A DNA stretch of 64,000 nucleotides, from contig NZ_BBZI01000006.1 of NCBI RefSeq assembly GCF_008974245.1, positions 595,125 to 659,124 on the forward strand. The letters are read 5' to 3'. The stretch is from Streptomyces abyssomicinicus. Lineage in GTDB: Bacteria; Actinomycetota; Actinomycetes; Streptomycetales; Streptomycetaceae. Of the stretch, positions 1 through 9,400 are shown piece after piece (position 1 is the stretch's first letter; each line of letters begins with the position of its first letter). A model generated the notes under the pieces. The model was not told the origin of the DNA. It made no database searches and saw nothing but the letters and a program-made list of their open reading frames with translations. Made by a program: the position numbers and the translations under genes.

Positions 1-952
1 ACCGGGCCTCGCTTATCTCCTCGCCGTCGACCTGCGTGTGCGTGGTGGTCGCGTGCGCCATGAACCCGAGCATCAGGCTGGAGGGGAACGGCCACGGCTG
101 GCTGGCCACGTAGGAGACGTCACCCACGACGACCCCGGCCTCCTCGAAGACCTCGCGCCGCACCGCCGCCTCGATGGACTCGCCCGGCTCCACGAACCCG
201 GCCAGCGTGGAGAACCGGCCCTCGGGCCAGTGCACCTGCCGCCCGAGCAGGATGCGGTCGTCGTCGTCGGTGACCGCCATGATCACCGCGGGGTCGGTGC
301 GCGGGTAGTGCTCCGCCCCGCACTTGGGGCAGCGCCGCACGTGTCCGGCCGCCGCGATCACCGTCTTGCCGCCGCAGCGGGAGCAGAACCGGTGCAGCCG
401 CTGCCAGTTCTCCAGCGCGACCGCGTGCACCATCAGCCCGGCGTCCCGGTCGGACAGCAGCAGCCCCGCCTCCCGCAGCCCTGCCGGGCGCGCCGACTGG
501 TCCATGCGGCCCGGCAGCGCGTCCCGCTGGAGGGCGAAGTACCGCACACCGTCGTCGTCGGTGCCGAGGAAGTAGCGGTGCGCCTCGGTGAGCGGCGCCT
601 CGAACGACGGGGTGGTCACCAGCTCGGTGCGCCCGTCCGGCGTCTCGTCGATGAGCACCTGGCCGCCCGAGACCACGAAGCAGCGGGTGGTCGGGTGGCT
701 CCAGGCGGCGGCCAGCCACGCCTCGTCCAGCCGGTGATGGGCGGCGCGGTCGATGCCGGAGGGCGCGGTCAGCGCGACGGGCCGGCCGGCGAGGCCCCCG
801 CCGGGTCCGGCGGGGCCGGCCCCGCCGTCCGGTGCGGGGTCGGTCGTTTCGCGTTCGGTGGTCGAAGCGGTCACGGCGGGTTCGGGCTCCCCCTGTGAGT
901 CGGCCGGCCCGCCTGCGGCGGCGGCGTTGGCGTCGGTGGTGTCAGCGGGCAT
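1..952 (-). CDS. nudC: NAD(+) diphosphatase NudC (3' end cut by window edge)
   Basis: Hydrolyses NAD(H) to NMN(H) and AMP; in other bacteria NudC also removes NAD caps from RNA. The reading frame from the ATG at 952 runs open to the window edge, so the C-terminus is missing. Visible parts in order: a poorly conserved N-terminal domain, a four-cysteine zinc ribbon (FCSRC ... RCPKC), the YPRTDPAVI strand before the Nudix domain, and a complete Nudix box (GFVEPGESIEAAVRREVFEE, with the catalytic REVFEE glutamates), then the NudC-type SQPWPFP motif. The start codon overlaps the end of the upstream dipeptidase gene by 11 bases, so translation is probably coupled. Confidence 0.93.
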   Translation of the reverse strand, partial: MPADTTDANAAAAGGPADSQGEPEPAVTASTTERETTDPAPDGGAGPAGPGGGLAGRPVALTAPSGIDRAAHHRLDEAWLAAAWSHPTTRCFVVSGGQVLIDETPDGRTELVTTPSFEAPLTEAHRYFLGTDDDGVRYFALQRDALPGRMDQSARPAGLREAGLLLSDRDAGLMVHAVALENWQRLHRFCSRCGGKTVIAAAGHVRRCPKCGAEHYPRTDPAVIMAVTDDDDRILLGRQVHWPEGRFSTLAGFVEPGESIEAAVRREVFEEAGVVVGDVSYVASQPWPFPSSLMLGFMAHATTTHTQVDGEEISEAR

Positions 953-2345
953 CGCGCAGGCCTTCGGCAAGGTCGCCCCAGAGGTACGCGGCGGTCTCGA
1001 CGCCCTTGACGAGGAGGTCCAGCTCGACCTTCTCGTTGGGCGCGTGCCATCCGTCGGAGGGCACCGAGATGCCGAGGAACAGCACCGGCGCGCCCAGCAC
1101 CTCCTGGAGGTCGACGGCGGGGCCGGAGCCGCCCTCACGGGTGAAGCGGACCGGCTGCCGGAAGGCGCGCCCCATGGCGCGGGCCAGCGACTGCAGGGCG
1201 GGGTGGTCCAGCGGGGTGAGACAGGGCCGGGTGGAGCCGCCGAAGTGGATCTCGTGGCGGATGCCGGCGGGGACGCGCTCCGCGACCCAGGCGCGCACCA
1301 GCCGCTCGATCCGCGCGGGGTCCTGACCGGCGACCAGCCGGAAGGTCAGCTTGACCATGGCCGAGGACGGGATGATCGTCTTGCCGCCCGTGCCCTGGTA
1401 GCCGCCGCCGATGCCGTTGACCTCGGCGGTGGGGCGGGCCCAGATGCGCTCCAGCGTGCTGTAGCCGGCCTCGCCGGAGGCGGCGTACGACTTGGCGGTG
1501 CGCAGCCACCGCTCCTCGTCGAACGGCAGCTCGGCGAAGAGGGCCCGCTCCCGTTCGGTCAGTTCGACGACGCCGTCGTAGAAACCGGGGACGGCGACCC
1601 GGCCGTCCGCGTCGTGCAGCGCGGCGACCAGGCGGGCGACGGCGGTGGCCGGGTTGGGCACGGCGCCGCCGAAGGAACCGGAGTGGATGTCCTGGTCCGG
1701 TCCGGACAGGCGGACCTCGAACTCGGCGAGGCCGCGCATGCCGGTGCAGACCGTGGGGGTGTCCTCGGACCACATGCCGGTGTCGGAGACGATCACCGCG
1801 TCGGCGGCGAGCCGCTCGGCGCGCTCCTCGACCAGGGCCCGGAAGTGCGGCGAGCCGGACTCCTCCTCGCCCTCCACCAGCAGCTTCAGGTGGACGGCGG
1901 GCGAGGTGCGGCCGGTGGCGGCGAGATGCGCCCGGACGCCCAGGGTGTGGAAGAACACCTGGCCCTTGTCGTCGGCTGCGCCGCGCGCGTACAGGCGGCC
2001 GTCCTTGACGACTGGCTCGAACGGGTCGGTGTCCCAGCCGTCCTCACGGGCGGCGGGCTGCACGTCGTGGTGGCCGTACACCAGGACGACCGGCGCGTCC
2101 GGCTCCTCGGCGGGCCACTCGGCGAAGACGGCCGGAGCTCCCGGAGTGTCCCAGACCTCGACCACCGGGAAACCGGTCGTCTTCAGGGCGCCGGCCAGCC
2201 AATCGGCGCTGCGCCGCACGTCCTCGGCGTGCTCGGGCTGCGCCGAGACCGACGGTATGCGGAGCCACTGGGCCAGCTCCTCGAGGAACGAGGCGCGGTG
2301 CTGCTGGATGTACGTCTGGACGGCGCTGTCCAAGGTCTCGCTCAT
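942..2345 (-). CDS. M20 family metallodipeptidase
   Basis: A cytoplasmic zinc dipeptidase of the M20 (carnosinase/PepV-like) family, 467 residues, normal family length. Metal and catalytic motifs are intact: GHHDVQP near residue 92 (first metal ligand plus neighbouring Asp), RGAADDKG near 121 (bridging Asp), EGEEESGS near 158 (catalytic Glu pair), SDTGMW near 188 and the C-terminal SDGWHAPNE with the last histidine ligand. The dimerisation lid lies in the middle (about 200-380). The ATG at 2345 is 9 bases after the helicase stop, and its own stop overlaps nudC, giving an adnB-dipeptidase-nudC transcription unit. The substrate cannot be told from sequence. Confidence 0.92.
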   Translation of the reverse strand: MSETLDSAVQTYIQQHRASFLEELAQWLRIPSVSAQPEHAEDVRRSADWLAGALKTTGFPVVEVWDTPGAPAVFAEWPAEEPDAPVVLVYGHHDVQPAAREDGWDTDPFEPVVKDGRLYARGAADDKGQVFFHTLGVRAHLAATGRTSPAVHLKLLVEGEEESGSPHFRALVEERAERLAADAVIVSDTGMWSEDTPTVCTGMRGLAEFEVRLSGPDQDIHSGSFGGAVPNPATAVARLVAALHDADGRVAVPGFYDGVVELTERERALFAELPFDEERWLRTAKSYAASGEAGYSTLERIWARPTAEVNGIGGGYQGTGGKTIIPSSAMVKLTFRLVAGQDPARIERLVRAWVAERVPAGIRHEIHFGGSTRPCLTPLDHPALQSLARAMGRAFRQPVRFTREGGSGPAVDLQEVLGAPVLFLGISVPSDGWHAPNEKVELDLLVKGVETAAYLWGDLAEGLRDAR

Positions 2346-2354
2346 GCTCCGACC

Positions 2355-5300
2355 CTATCCGCCCGCACGCGGGTGCCGGTGGGGTGACGGGGAGCCCGCC
2401 TCCGTGGAACCGGACACCCCCGGCGGGCCGGAGGATCCCTCCTCGTCCCCTTCGTCCGCGAATTCCCCTGACAGGAGCCGCTCCAGCTCGGCACGGCCGG
2501 GCAGCGGGTCCGGCCGGACGACCTCTCCGGTGCGCACGTACAGGAAGGAGGCTGTGACGGATTCCACGGGCACTCCCCGCTGTTCCGCCCACGCCAGCCG
2601 GTAGACGGCGAGCTGGAGGGGGTCGGCGGTGGGGGCCCGGTGGGTCTTCCAGTCGACGATCTCGTACCGGGCCTCCTCGCCGCCGGTCTCCCGGTAGACG
2701 GCGTCGATCCGGCCGCGCACCACCCGGCCGGCCAGGGCCAGCTGGAACGGCGCCTCCACGCGGTACGGGGTGCGGCGTGCGTAGTCGGTGCGCTCGAACG
2801 CCTCCTTGAGGGCCTCCAGATCGCGTTCGTCCTCGATCTCCGCGTCCGTGCCGGGCAGCTCGTCGGGCTCCAGCATGGGCAGCCGCAGCGCCTCGAAACG
2901 GGACTCCACCCAGGCGTGGAAGCGCGTGCCGCGGCGGGCGGCGGGCGCCGGCGGGCGCGGCATGGGGCGCGCCAGCTCACGGGCGAAGGCGTCGGGGTCC
3001 TCGTTGAGGCGCATCAGCTCGGAAGCGGTGAGCGAGGCGGGCAGCCGGACCTCGGTGACCGCATGCCGGGCGCGCAGCAGCTCGTCGGCGAGCGCGTCCA
3101 GGTCCCGGTCCCAGGACGCGACGGCGCGCGCCTCCTCGGGCGTGAGGCGGGCGGTGCGCGGCGCGTCCTGCTGCGGGACCGGTGCGTGCGGCGGCGCGCC
3201 GGCGGGCTCCTGCCCGGACCACGGCTCGTCCCCGGGCCACGGCTCGGGCTCCGGACCGCGCTCGGGCTCGGGCTCGGGACCGTGCTCGGGCTCGGGCTCG
3301 GTCCCGGGCTCGGGCTCGGGCTCCTGCTCGGCGGCGGGGGCGGGCGCCTGGTGCGGGACGGCGGCGGGGCGCTCCGGGCGCCGCGTGGACAGCGAGTCCC
3401 AGTCGAGGGGCTCGCCGAAGTCCGCGGACTCCTCCGGCGGGACGTCGTCCGGATCGTCCGGCGGCGGGGGCCAGTCGGGGTCGTACGGCTCGGGGCCCGG
3501 GTCCGGGACGGGGCCGGGCCCCGCGGCGTCGGCGGGAGGGTGGTCGTCCTCCTGTGCGGCGGCGCGCCCGAGGTACTCCAGCACCGTCCGTTCGGCCTCG
3601 CGCCGGCGGCGCAGCGCCTCGCGGTCCAGCGGCAGCGGCCACGCCTGCTCCACGGCGTCCTCGGCGAGCGCCGGGTTCTCCTCCCCCGGCTCCGGCTCGT
3701 CCGCCCAGACCTCGGTCTCGCCGTACCCGGCGGCACAGTGGTCGTGCAGCGCCCGGAGGAACGCGGACGGGCCCCGCCGGGTCTTCTGGCTGGGCCCCCA
3801 CCAGTGGCCCGAGCCCAGCAGCAGCGAGCGCGGCCGGGTGAAGGTGACGTAGCCGAGGCGGAGTTCCTCGGTGGCGTGGTGGTCCTTCATGTCGGCGTGG
3901 AAGGCCTTGAGCCCCGCCGCGTCCCACTCCCCGACGTCCGGCAGCGTTCCGGCGTCGCCGCGCAGCGCGTGCGGGAGCACCTTGCCGTGGGCGGTCCACC
4001 GCTCCTGCCCCTTGCCGTCCGGGAAGGTGCCGGTGACCAGCCCGGGCACCACCACGACGTCCCACTCCAGCCCCTTGGACTTGTGCGCGGTGAGCACCTT
4101 GACGGTGTTCTCGCCGCCGGGCAGCGCGTTGTCCAGGCCCTTCTCGTACTGCTGGGCGGTGCGCAGGAAGCCGAGGAAGGCGAGCAGGGTGGCGCGGCCC
4201 TCCTCGGCGGTGGCCGTGGCGGCGAACGAGGCGGCGACGTCGAGGAAGTTGTGCAGCGTCTCACGGCGGCGGGCGGCCAGGGCTTGCGGCGAGGCGGAGA
4301 GCTCGACCTCCAGGCCGGTCACCGCGAGGACCCGGTGCAGCACGTCCATCAGCGGGTCGGCGAGGGAACGCCGCAGGTCGCGCAGTTCCGCGGCGAGCCG
4401 GGCGAAACGGACCCGGGCCTGGGCGGAGAACGGCAGCCCGTCGTCGGAGCCGTCGAGGGAGGACTCCAGGAAGGTGTCGAGGGCGTCGGCGAGCGAGATC
4501 ACCTCGGCCGGGTCGGTGCCCTCGACGGCGGCGGCCAGCCGGCGCTCCGGGTCGTCCTCGCCCCGGTCGCGGGCGACCAGCAGCCGGGCGCGGCGGCCGA
4601 GCAGGGCGAGGTCGCGCGGGCCGATCCGCCAGCGCGGGCCGGTGAGCAGCCGCACCAGGGAGGCGTTGGCGCCGGGATCCTGGAGCACCTCGCAGGTGGC
4701 GACCAGGTCGGCGACCTCCGGCAGGCTGAGCAGCCCGGACAGGCCGACCACCTCCACCGGCACGTCCCGGGCGACCAGCGCGGCGTGGATCTCCGGGAAG
4801 TCGGCGGACTTGCGGCAGAGCACGGCGATCTCGCCGGGTGCCGTCCCGGTGCGGACCAGGTGGGCGATCGAGTCGGCGGCCCACGCCATCTCCTCGGCGT
4901 GGGTGGGCAGCAGGGCGCAGCGGACCACGCCGTCGCGTTCGGCGCCGGGGGCGGGGCGCAAAGCCTCGACGCCTTCGTGCATCCCGCGCAGCGGGGCGGC
5001 GAGGCCGTTGGCCAGGTCGAGGAGGCGGCCGCCGCTGCGGCGGTTCTCGCTGAGGGCGAGCCGGTCGGCCTGGCGGCCGTCGGCGTGCGGGAAGTGCTCG
5101 GGGAAGTCGTCGAGGTTGGCGACGGAGGCGCCGCGCCAGCCGTAGATGGCCTGGCAGGGGTCGCCGACCGCGGTGACCGGGTGGCCGGTGCCGTTGCCGA
5201 AGAGGTGGGAGAGCAGGATGCGCTGGGCGACCGATGTGTCCTGGTACTCGTCGAGCAGCACGACCCGGTACTGGTCGCGCAGGATCGCGCCGACCTCGGG

Positions 5301-6089
5301 GCGGGTGCGGGCCAGCCGGGCGGACAGGGCGATCTGGTCGCCGAAGTCGAGCAGATCGCGCTCGCTCTTGACGGCGCGGTAGCGGGTGACCAGCTCGGTC
5401 AGTTCACGGCGGGCGGAGGCGGCCTCGGGGACCTTGCGCAGGTCCGCGTTGGAGAGCTTGGCGCGGCCGAGGGCGTCGAGCAGTCCGGCGTCGAAGTCCC
5501 GCAGGCGCCCGGGCTCCACCAGGTGCTCGGCGAGTTCGCCGTCGAGGGCGAGGAGGTCGCTGACCAGGGTGGAGAAGGTGCCGGTGAGCGAGGGGTAGGG
5601 GCCCGGGGCCTCGCGCAGCACGCGGGCCGCGAGCTGGAACCGGGCGGCTCCGGTGAGCAGGCGGGCGGTGGGTTCGAGGCCGATGCGCAGGCCGTGGTCG
5701 GTGAGCAGGCGGCCGGCGAACGAGTGGTACGTGGAGATCAGCGGCTCGCCGGGCACGCTGTCGGGGTCCGCCGCGCCGGAACCGGTGGGGTCCATGGCGT
5801 CCGGGTCGGTGACACCCGCCTTGACCAGGGCCTTGCGGACCCGTTCGGACAGCTCGGCGGCGGCCTTGTTGGTGAAGGTGAGCCCGAGCACCTGCTCGGG
5901 GGCGACCTGCCCGGTGCCGGCCAGCCAGACCACGCGGGCGGCCATCACGGTCGTCTTGCCGGAGCCGGCGCCCGCGACGATCACCTGCGGCGCGGGCGGG
6001 GCCGTGATGCAGGCGATCTGCTCGGGGGTGAACGGAATCCCGAGCAGGGACTTCAGCTGCTCGGGATCGGTGAGACGGGCGCGGGACAC
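2355..6089 (-). CDS. UvrD-like helicase with C-terminal RecB nuclease domain, AdnB-like
   Basis: Probable large motor-nuclease subunit of an AdnAB-type double-strand break resection complex. Residues 1-700 form an SF1 helicase: Walker A AGAGSGKT (39-46), TYHSF (119-123), DEYQD (280-284), VGDPCQAIYGWRG (about 308-320), LTAHKSKGLEWD and the motif VI region VTFTRPRS. Residues about 1050-1190 carry a PD-(D/E)XK nuclease: GTRFHAW, RIDAVY, DWKTHR and QLAVYRLAW. Between them lies a disordered Pro/Glu-rich linker of repeated EPEPEP type encoded around 3220-3330. At 1244 residues it is longer than mycobacterial AdnB, mainly because of this linker. AdnB is chosen over AdnA by position (downstream gene) and by analogy. 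Confidence 0.9.
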   Translation of the reverse strand: MSRARLTDPEQLKSLLGIPFTPEQIACITAPPAPQVIVAGAGSGKTTVMAARVVWLAGTGQVAPEQVLGLTFTNKAAAELSERVRKALVKAGVTDPDAMDPTGSGAADPDSVPGEPLISTYHSFAGRLLTDHGLRIGLEPTARLLTGAARFQLAARVLREAPGPYPSLTGTFSTLVSDLLALDGELAEHLVEPGRLRDFDAGLLDALGRAKLSNADLRKVPEAASARRELTELVTRYRAVKSERDLLDFGDQIALSARLARTRPEVGAILRDQYRVVLLDEYQDTSVAQRILLSHLFGNGTGHPVTAVGDPCQAIYGWRGASVANLDDFPEHFPHADGRQADRLALSENRRSGGRLLDLANGLAAPLRGMHEGVEALRPAPGAERDGVVRCALLPTHAEEMAWAADSIAHLVRTGTAPGEIAVLCRKSADFPEIHAALVARDVPVEVVGLSGLLSLPEVADLVATCEVLQDPGANASLVRLLTGPRWRIGPRDLALLGRRARLLVARDRGEDDPERRLAAAVEGTDPAEVISLADALDTFLESSLDGSDDGLPFSAQARVRFARLAAELRDLRRSLADPLMDVLHRVLAVTGLEVELSASPQALAARRRETLHNFLDVAASFAATATAEEGRATLLAFLGFLRTAQQYEKGLDNALPGGENTVKVLTAHKSKGLEWDVVVVPGLVTGTFPDGKGQERWTAHGKVLPHALRGDAGTLPDVGEWDAAGLKAFHADMKDHHATEELRLGYVTFTRPRSLLLGSGHWWGPSQKTRRGPSAFLRALHDHCAAGYGETEVWADEPEPGEENPALAEDAVEQAWPLPLDREALRRRREAERTVLEYLGRAAAQEDDHPPADAAGPGPVPDPGPEPYDPDWPPPPDDPDDVPPEESADFGEPLDWDSLSTRRPERPAAVPHQAPAPAAEQEPEPEPGTEPEPEHGPEPEPERGPEPEPWPGDEPWSGQEPAGAPPHAPVPQQDAPRTARLTPEEARAVASWDRDLDALADELLRARHAVTEVRLPASLTASELMRLNEDPDAFARELARPMPRPPAPAARRGTRFHAWVESRFEALRLPMLEPDELPGTDAEIEDERDLEALKEAFERTDYARRTPYRVEAPFQLALAGRVVRGRIDAVYRETGGEEARYEIVDWKTHRAPTADPLQLAVYRLAWAEQRGVPVESVTASFLYVRTGEVVRPDPLPGRAELERLLSGEFADEGDEEGSSGPPGVSGSTEAGSPSPHRHPRAGG

Positions 6090-6178
6090 GTCTCGAGGCT
6101 AACGGCGCGCGCGGACATCTCCGACCGCCCGGCGCGGATCGCCGCAGGTCGACGCCGCGCGAGGTGCGGGAGTTCACA

Positions 6179-6316
6179 ACCTCGGGCACGCCCCGGCACG
6201 CCCCGCCACACTTCGGCACGCCCCGCCACGCGGCACCACGGCACGCCACGCCCCAGCGCCCCGGCACGCCAGGCCCCGGCACTCCCTCCGTGGGCACGCC
6301 CAGCCAGGGCGTGCCC
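6179..6316. repeat. Interspersed GGCACGCC short repeats in the adnA-adnB gap
   Basis: The 331-base gap between the two helicase genes (6090-6420) has no gene that I can support. It holds about six copies of the octamer GGCACGCC, mostly separated by CCGCCAC-type filler, and ends in the hairpin at 6292-6316. Confidence 0.6.
6292..6316 (-). terminator. GC hairpin downstream of the adnA-like gene
   Basis: Perfect 10-bp stem (GGGCACGCCC / GGGCGTGCCC) with a 5-base loop, about 105 bases past the adnA-like stop. No U-tract follows, as is usual for actinomycete terminators. If real, it would partly separate expression of the two helicase genes. Confidence 0.5.
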
Positions 6317-6420
6317 TGCCCAGGTGCTCGGCCGCGTGGGCATTCCCCGCCCGGGCGCACCGCCGCGTGGGCGCACCGCCGCGCGACGTCACCCCACCGC
6401 GGGGGCGTCGTCCCGGAGCC

Positions 6421-9400
6421 TCACTCGACCGTGTGACGTCCCTCCGGCCGGGCCGAGCAGCTGGAGCGGAACGCGCAGTGGTCGCACTGCCGCCCGGTGG
6501 ACGGGGTGAACCGCTCGTCCAGCACCTTGCCCGCGGCCGTGGCGAGCAGGTCCCCGACCCACTCGCCGCCGTCCGGCGACTGCGCCTGCACCTTGGGCAG
6601 GGCGTCCCCGCCGTCCCGCTTGGCGGCGGCCTGCCGCAGGTGGACCAGTTCCGCTCCCCCGGGCTCGGGCCGCTCGCCGTCGAAGAGGTCGTCCACCGCG
6701 CCCTCGCGGAGGGCCAGCTGGTACACGGCGAGCTGCGGATGACGCGCCACCTCGGCGCCGCTCGGCGCGTTCTTGCCGGTCTTGAAGTCCACCACGTAGG
6801 CCCGCCCGCGGGCGTCCCGCTCCACCCGGTCCATGGACCCGCGGACGCGGACCTGGTACTCCCCCGCCTCGATGGTGACGTCGAAGTCGTGCTCGGCGGC
6901 GACGGGTGTGCGGCCGGCCGTCTCACGGCCGATGACGTGCCAGTTCAGGAAACGCTCCAGCACCGCCCGGGCGTTCTCCCGCTCCTGCGCGGACTTCCAC
7001 GGGGCGTCGAAGGCGAGCGCGTTCCACACCGAGTCCAGCCGCTCCATCAGCACGTCCAGGTCGGCGGGGGTCCGCCCGGAGGCGACCTCGTCGGCCAGCA
7101 CGTGCACCACGTTGCCGAAGCCCTGGGCGGCCGTGGCCGGGGTGTCGGCCTTCACCTCGCGGCCGAGGAACCACTGCAACGCGCAGGTGTTCGCCAGCTG
7201 GTCCAGGGCGCTGCCGGACAGGGCGACCGGGCGGTCCCGCTCCCGCAGCGGCACCTTGCTCTCGGTGCGCTCGAGCATGCCCCACCACCGGTAGGGGTGC
7301 GCGGCGGGCACCAGCGGGCGGCCCTCCTCGTCGGTGAGGGCCGCCAGCCGGGCCAGCCGGCGGGCTGCCGCGTCCCGCAGCCCCTCGGATGCCTCGGGGT
7401 CGACGGTGGTGGCCCGCAGCTCGGCCACGAGGGCGGCCACCGACAGCGGACGGCGGGGACGGCCGGTCACGTCCCGAGGGTCGACCCCCAGCTCGGTCAG
7501 GAACCGGGAGGGCTGGTCACCGTCCTCGGCGGGGGCCTTCACCGCGGTGACGACCAGCCGCTCACGGGCGCGCGTGGCGGCCACGTAGAACAGCCGGCGT
7601 TCCTCGGCGAGCAGCGCTCCCGGGGAGAGCGGCTCGGCGAGGCCGTCCCGCCCGATGCGGTCGGCCTCCAGCAGCGAGCCGCGGCGGCGCAGGTCGGGCC
7701 AGAGCCCCTCCTGGACGCCGGCGACCACCACCAGCCGCCATTCCAGGCCCTTGGAGCGGTGCGCGGTCATCAGCTTGACCGCCTCGGGCCGGACGGCTCG
7801 GCGGGTCAGCGTGTCGGCGGCGATGTCCTGGGCGTCCGTCTCCTCCAGGAAGTTGAGGGCGCCACGGCCGCCGATGCGTTCCTCGGCGCGGGCCGCGGTG
7901 GCGAACAGCGCGCAGACGGCGTCCAGGTCACGGTCCGCGTTGCGCCCGGCCGCGCCGCCGCGGCGGGCGGCCCGTTCCAGACGGGACGGCCAGGTGGTGC
8001 CGTTCCACAGCTCCCACAGGGCCTCCTCGGCCGTGCCGCCTTCGGCGAGCAGCCGCCGGGCGCCGCGGAGCAGTTCGCCGAGTTGCTGGGCGCCGCGGGC
8101 GTACGCGGGGTCGTGCACGGCCAGCCGCTCCGGCTCGGCCAGGGCCCGGGCGATCAGGTCGTCGGACGGCGGGGGCAGCGGGTTGCCCGCCGCGCGCTCC
8201 TCGTCCCGCAGGGCGCGGCCCAGGCGGCGCAGGTCGGCGGTGTCCATGTTGGCCAGCGGCGACGCCAGCAGCGTCAGCGCCGTCTCGGTGTCCAGCCACG
8301 CCGGGACGATCCCGGCCGCCCCCGCCGCGCCGTCACCGCTCCGGTCCCCCGGACCGGCCACCAGCTCCCCGTCCACCGCGCGGCCGGGATCGTCCGCGTC
8401 CGCGTTCGCGTCCGCGACCACCACACCGTCACGGTCCACCGCGTCCGCGACCACCACACCGTCACGGTCCATCGGGTCCGGGTCCGGGTCCACCGGGTCC
8501 GCGTCCACCACGCCCGCACCGGGCTCGGCGCCCGCCGCACCGGCGCCGCTCCCGGCCACTGCCGTGCCACCCTCCGTGAGGTGGCTCTCGTCCCCCGCGG
8601 CCGCCGCCCCGGGCTCAGGCGCGGGGCGGTCCTCCGCGGGGGAGGCCCCGGGTACGGAGGTCCCGGCCGCGCCCGACTCCGCGCGGGCCACCGCGCGCAG
8701 GGCCGTCAGCAGCGGGGCCACCGCCGGCTCGTGCCTCAGCGGCACGTCGTCGCCGTCGATGTCCAGCGGCACGCCCGCGGCCGTGAGGGCGCGCCGCACC
8801 ACCGGCAGGGACCGCGAGCCGGCCCTCACCAGCACCGCCATCTCCGACCACGGCACGCCGTCCTCCAGATGGGCGCGGCGCAGGATGTCGGCGACGTTGG
8901 CCAGCTCCGTACCGGCGGTGGGGTAGGTGTACACCTCCACCGAGCCGCCCTCACGGTCGGGGACCAGCTCGCGGTGGGCACGGACCTTCTCGGCGGGAAG
9001 CCTGGTCAGCGGCATCCGCCGGGTGAGCAGCCGGGTCGCGGCGAGCAGGCCGGCCCCGGCCCGCCGCGAGGTGCGCAGCACCTCGACCGGCGCCGGGCGG
9101 CCGTCGGCCCGGGGGAAGACGTGCGGGAAGTCGAGGATGCCGTTCACGTCGGCGCCGCGGAAGGCGTAGATCGACTGGTCGGGGTCGCCGAAAGCGACCA
9201 GGGTGCGGCCGTCCCCGGCCAGCGCCCGCAGCAGCCGGACCTGGGCGGGGTCGGTGTCCTGGTACTCGTCGACCAGGACGGCGTCGTACTCGGCGGCGAG
9301 GCGGGTGCCCACCTCCGGGCGGTTGGCCAGCAGCACCGCCCGGTGCACCAGCTCCGCGTAGTCGACGACACCCTGGAGGTCGAGAACGTCCAGGTACTCG

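Noticed and set aside
2640..6509. 1289-codon plus-strand open frame opposite the AdnB-like gene
   Set aside because: Residue composition is Gly/Val/Arg/Gln with no domain; it is the shadow of the helicase gene.
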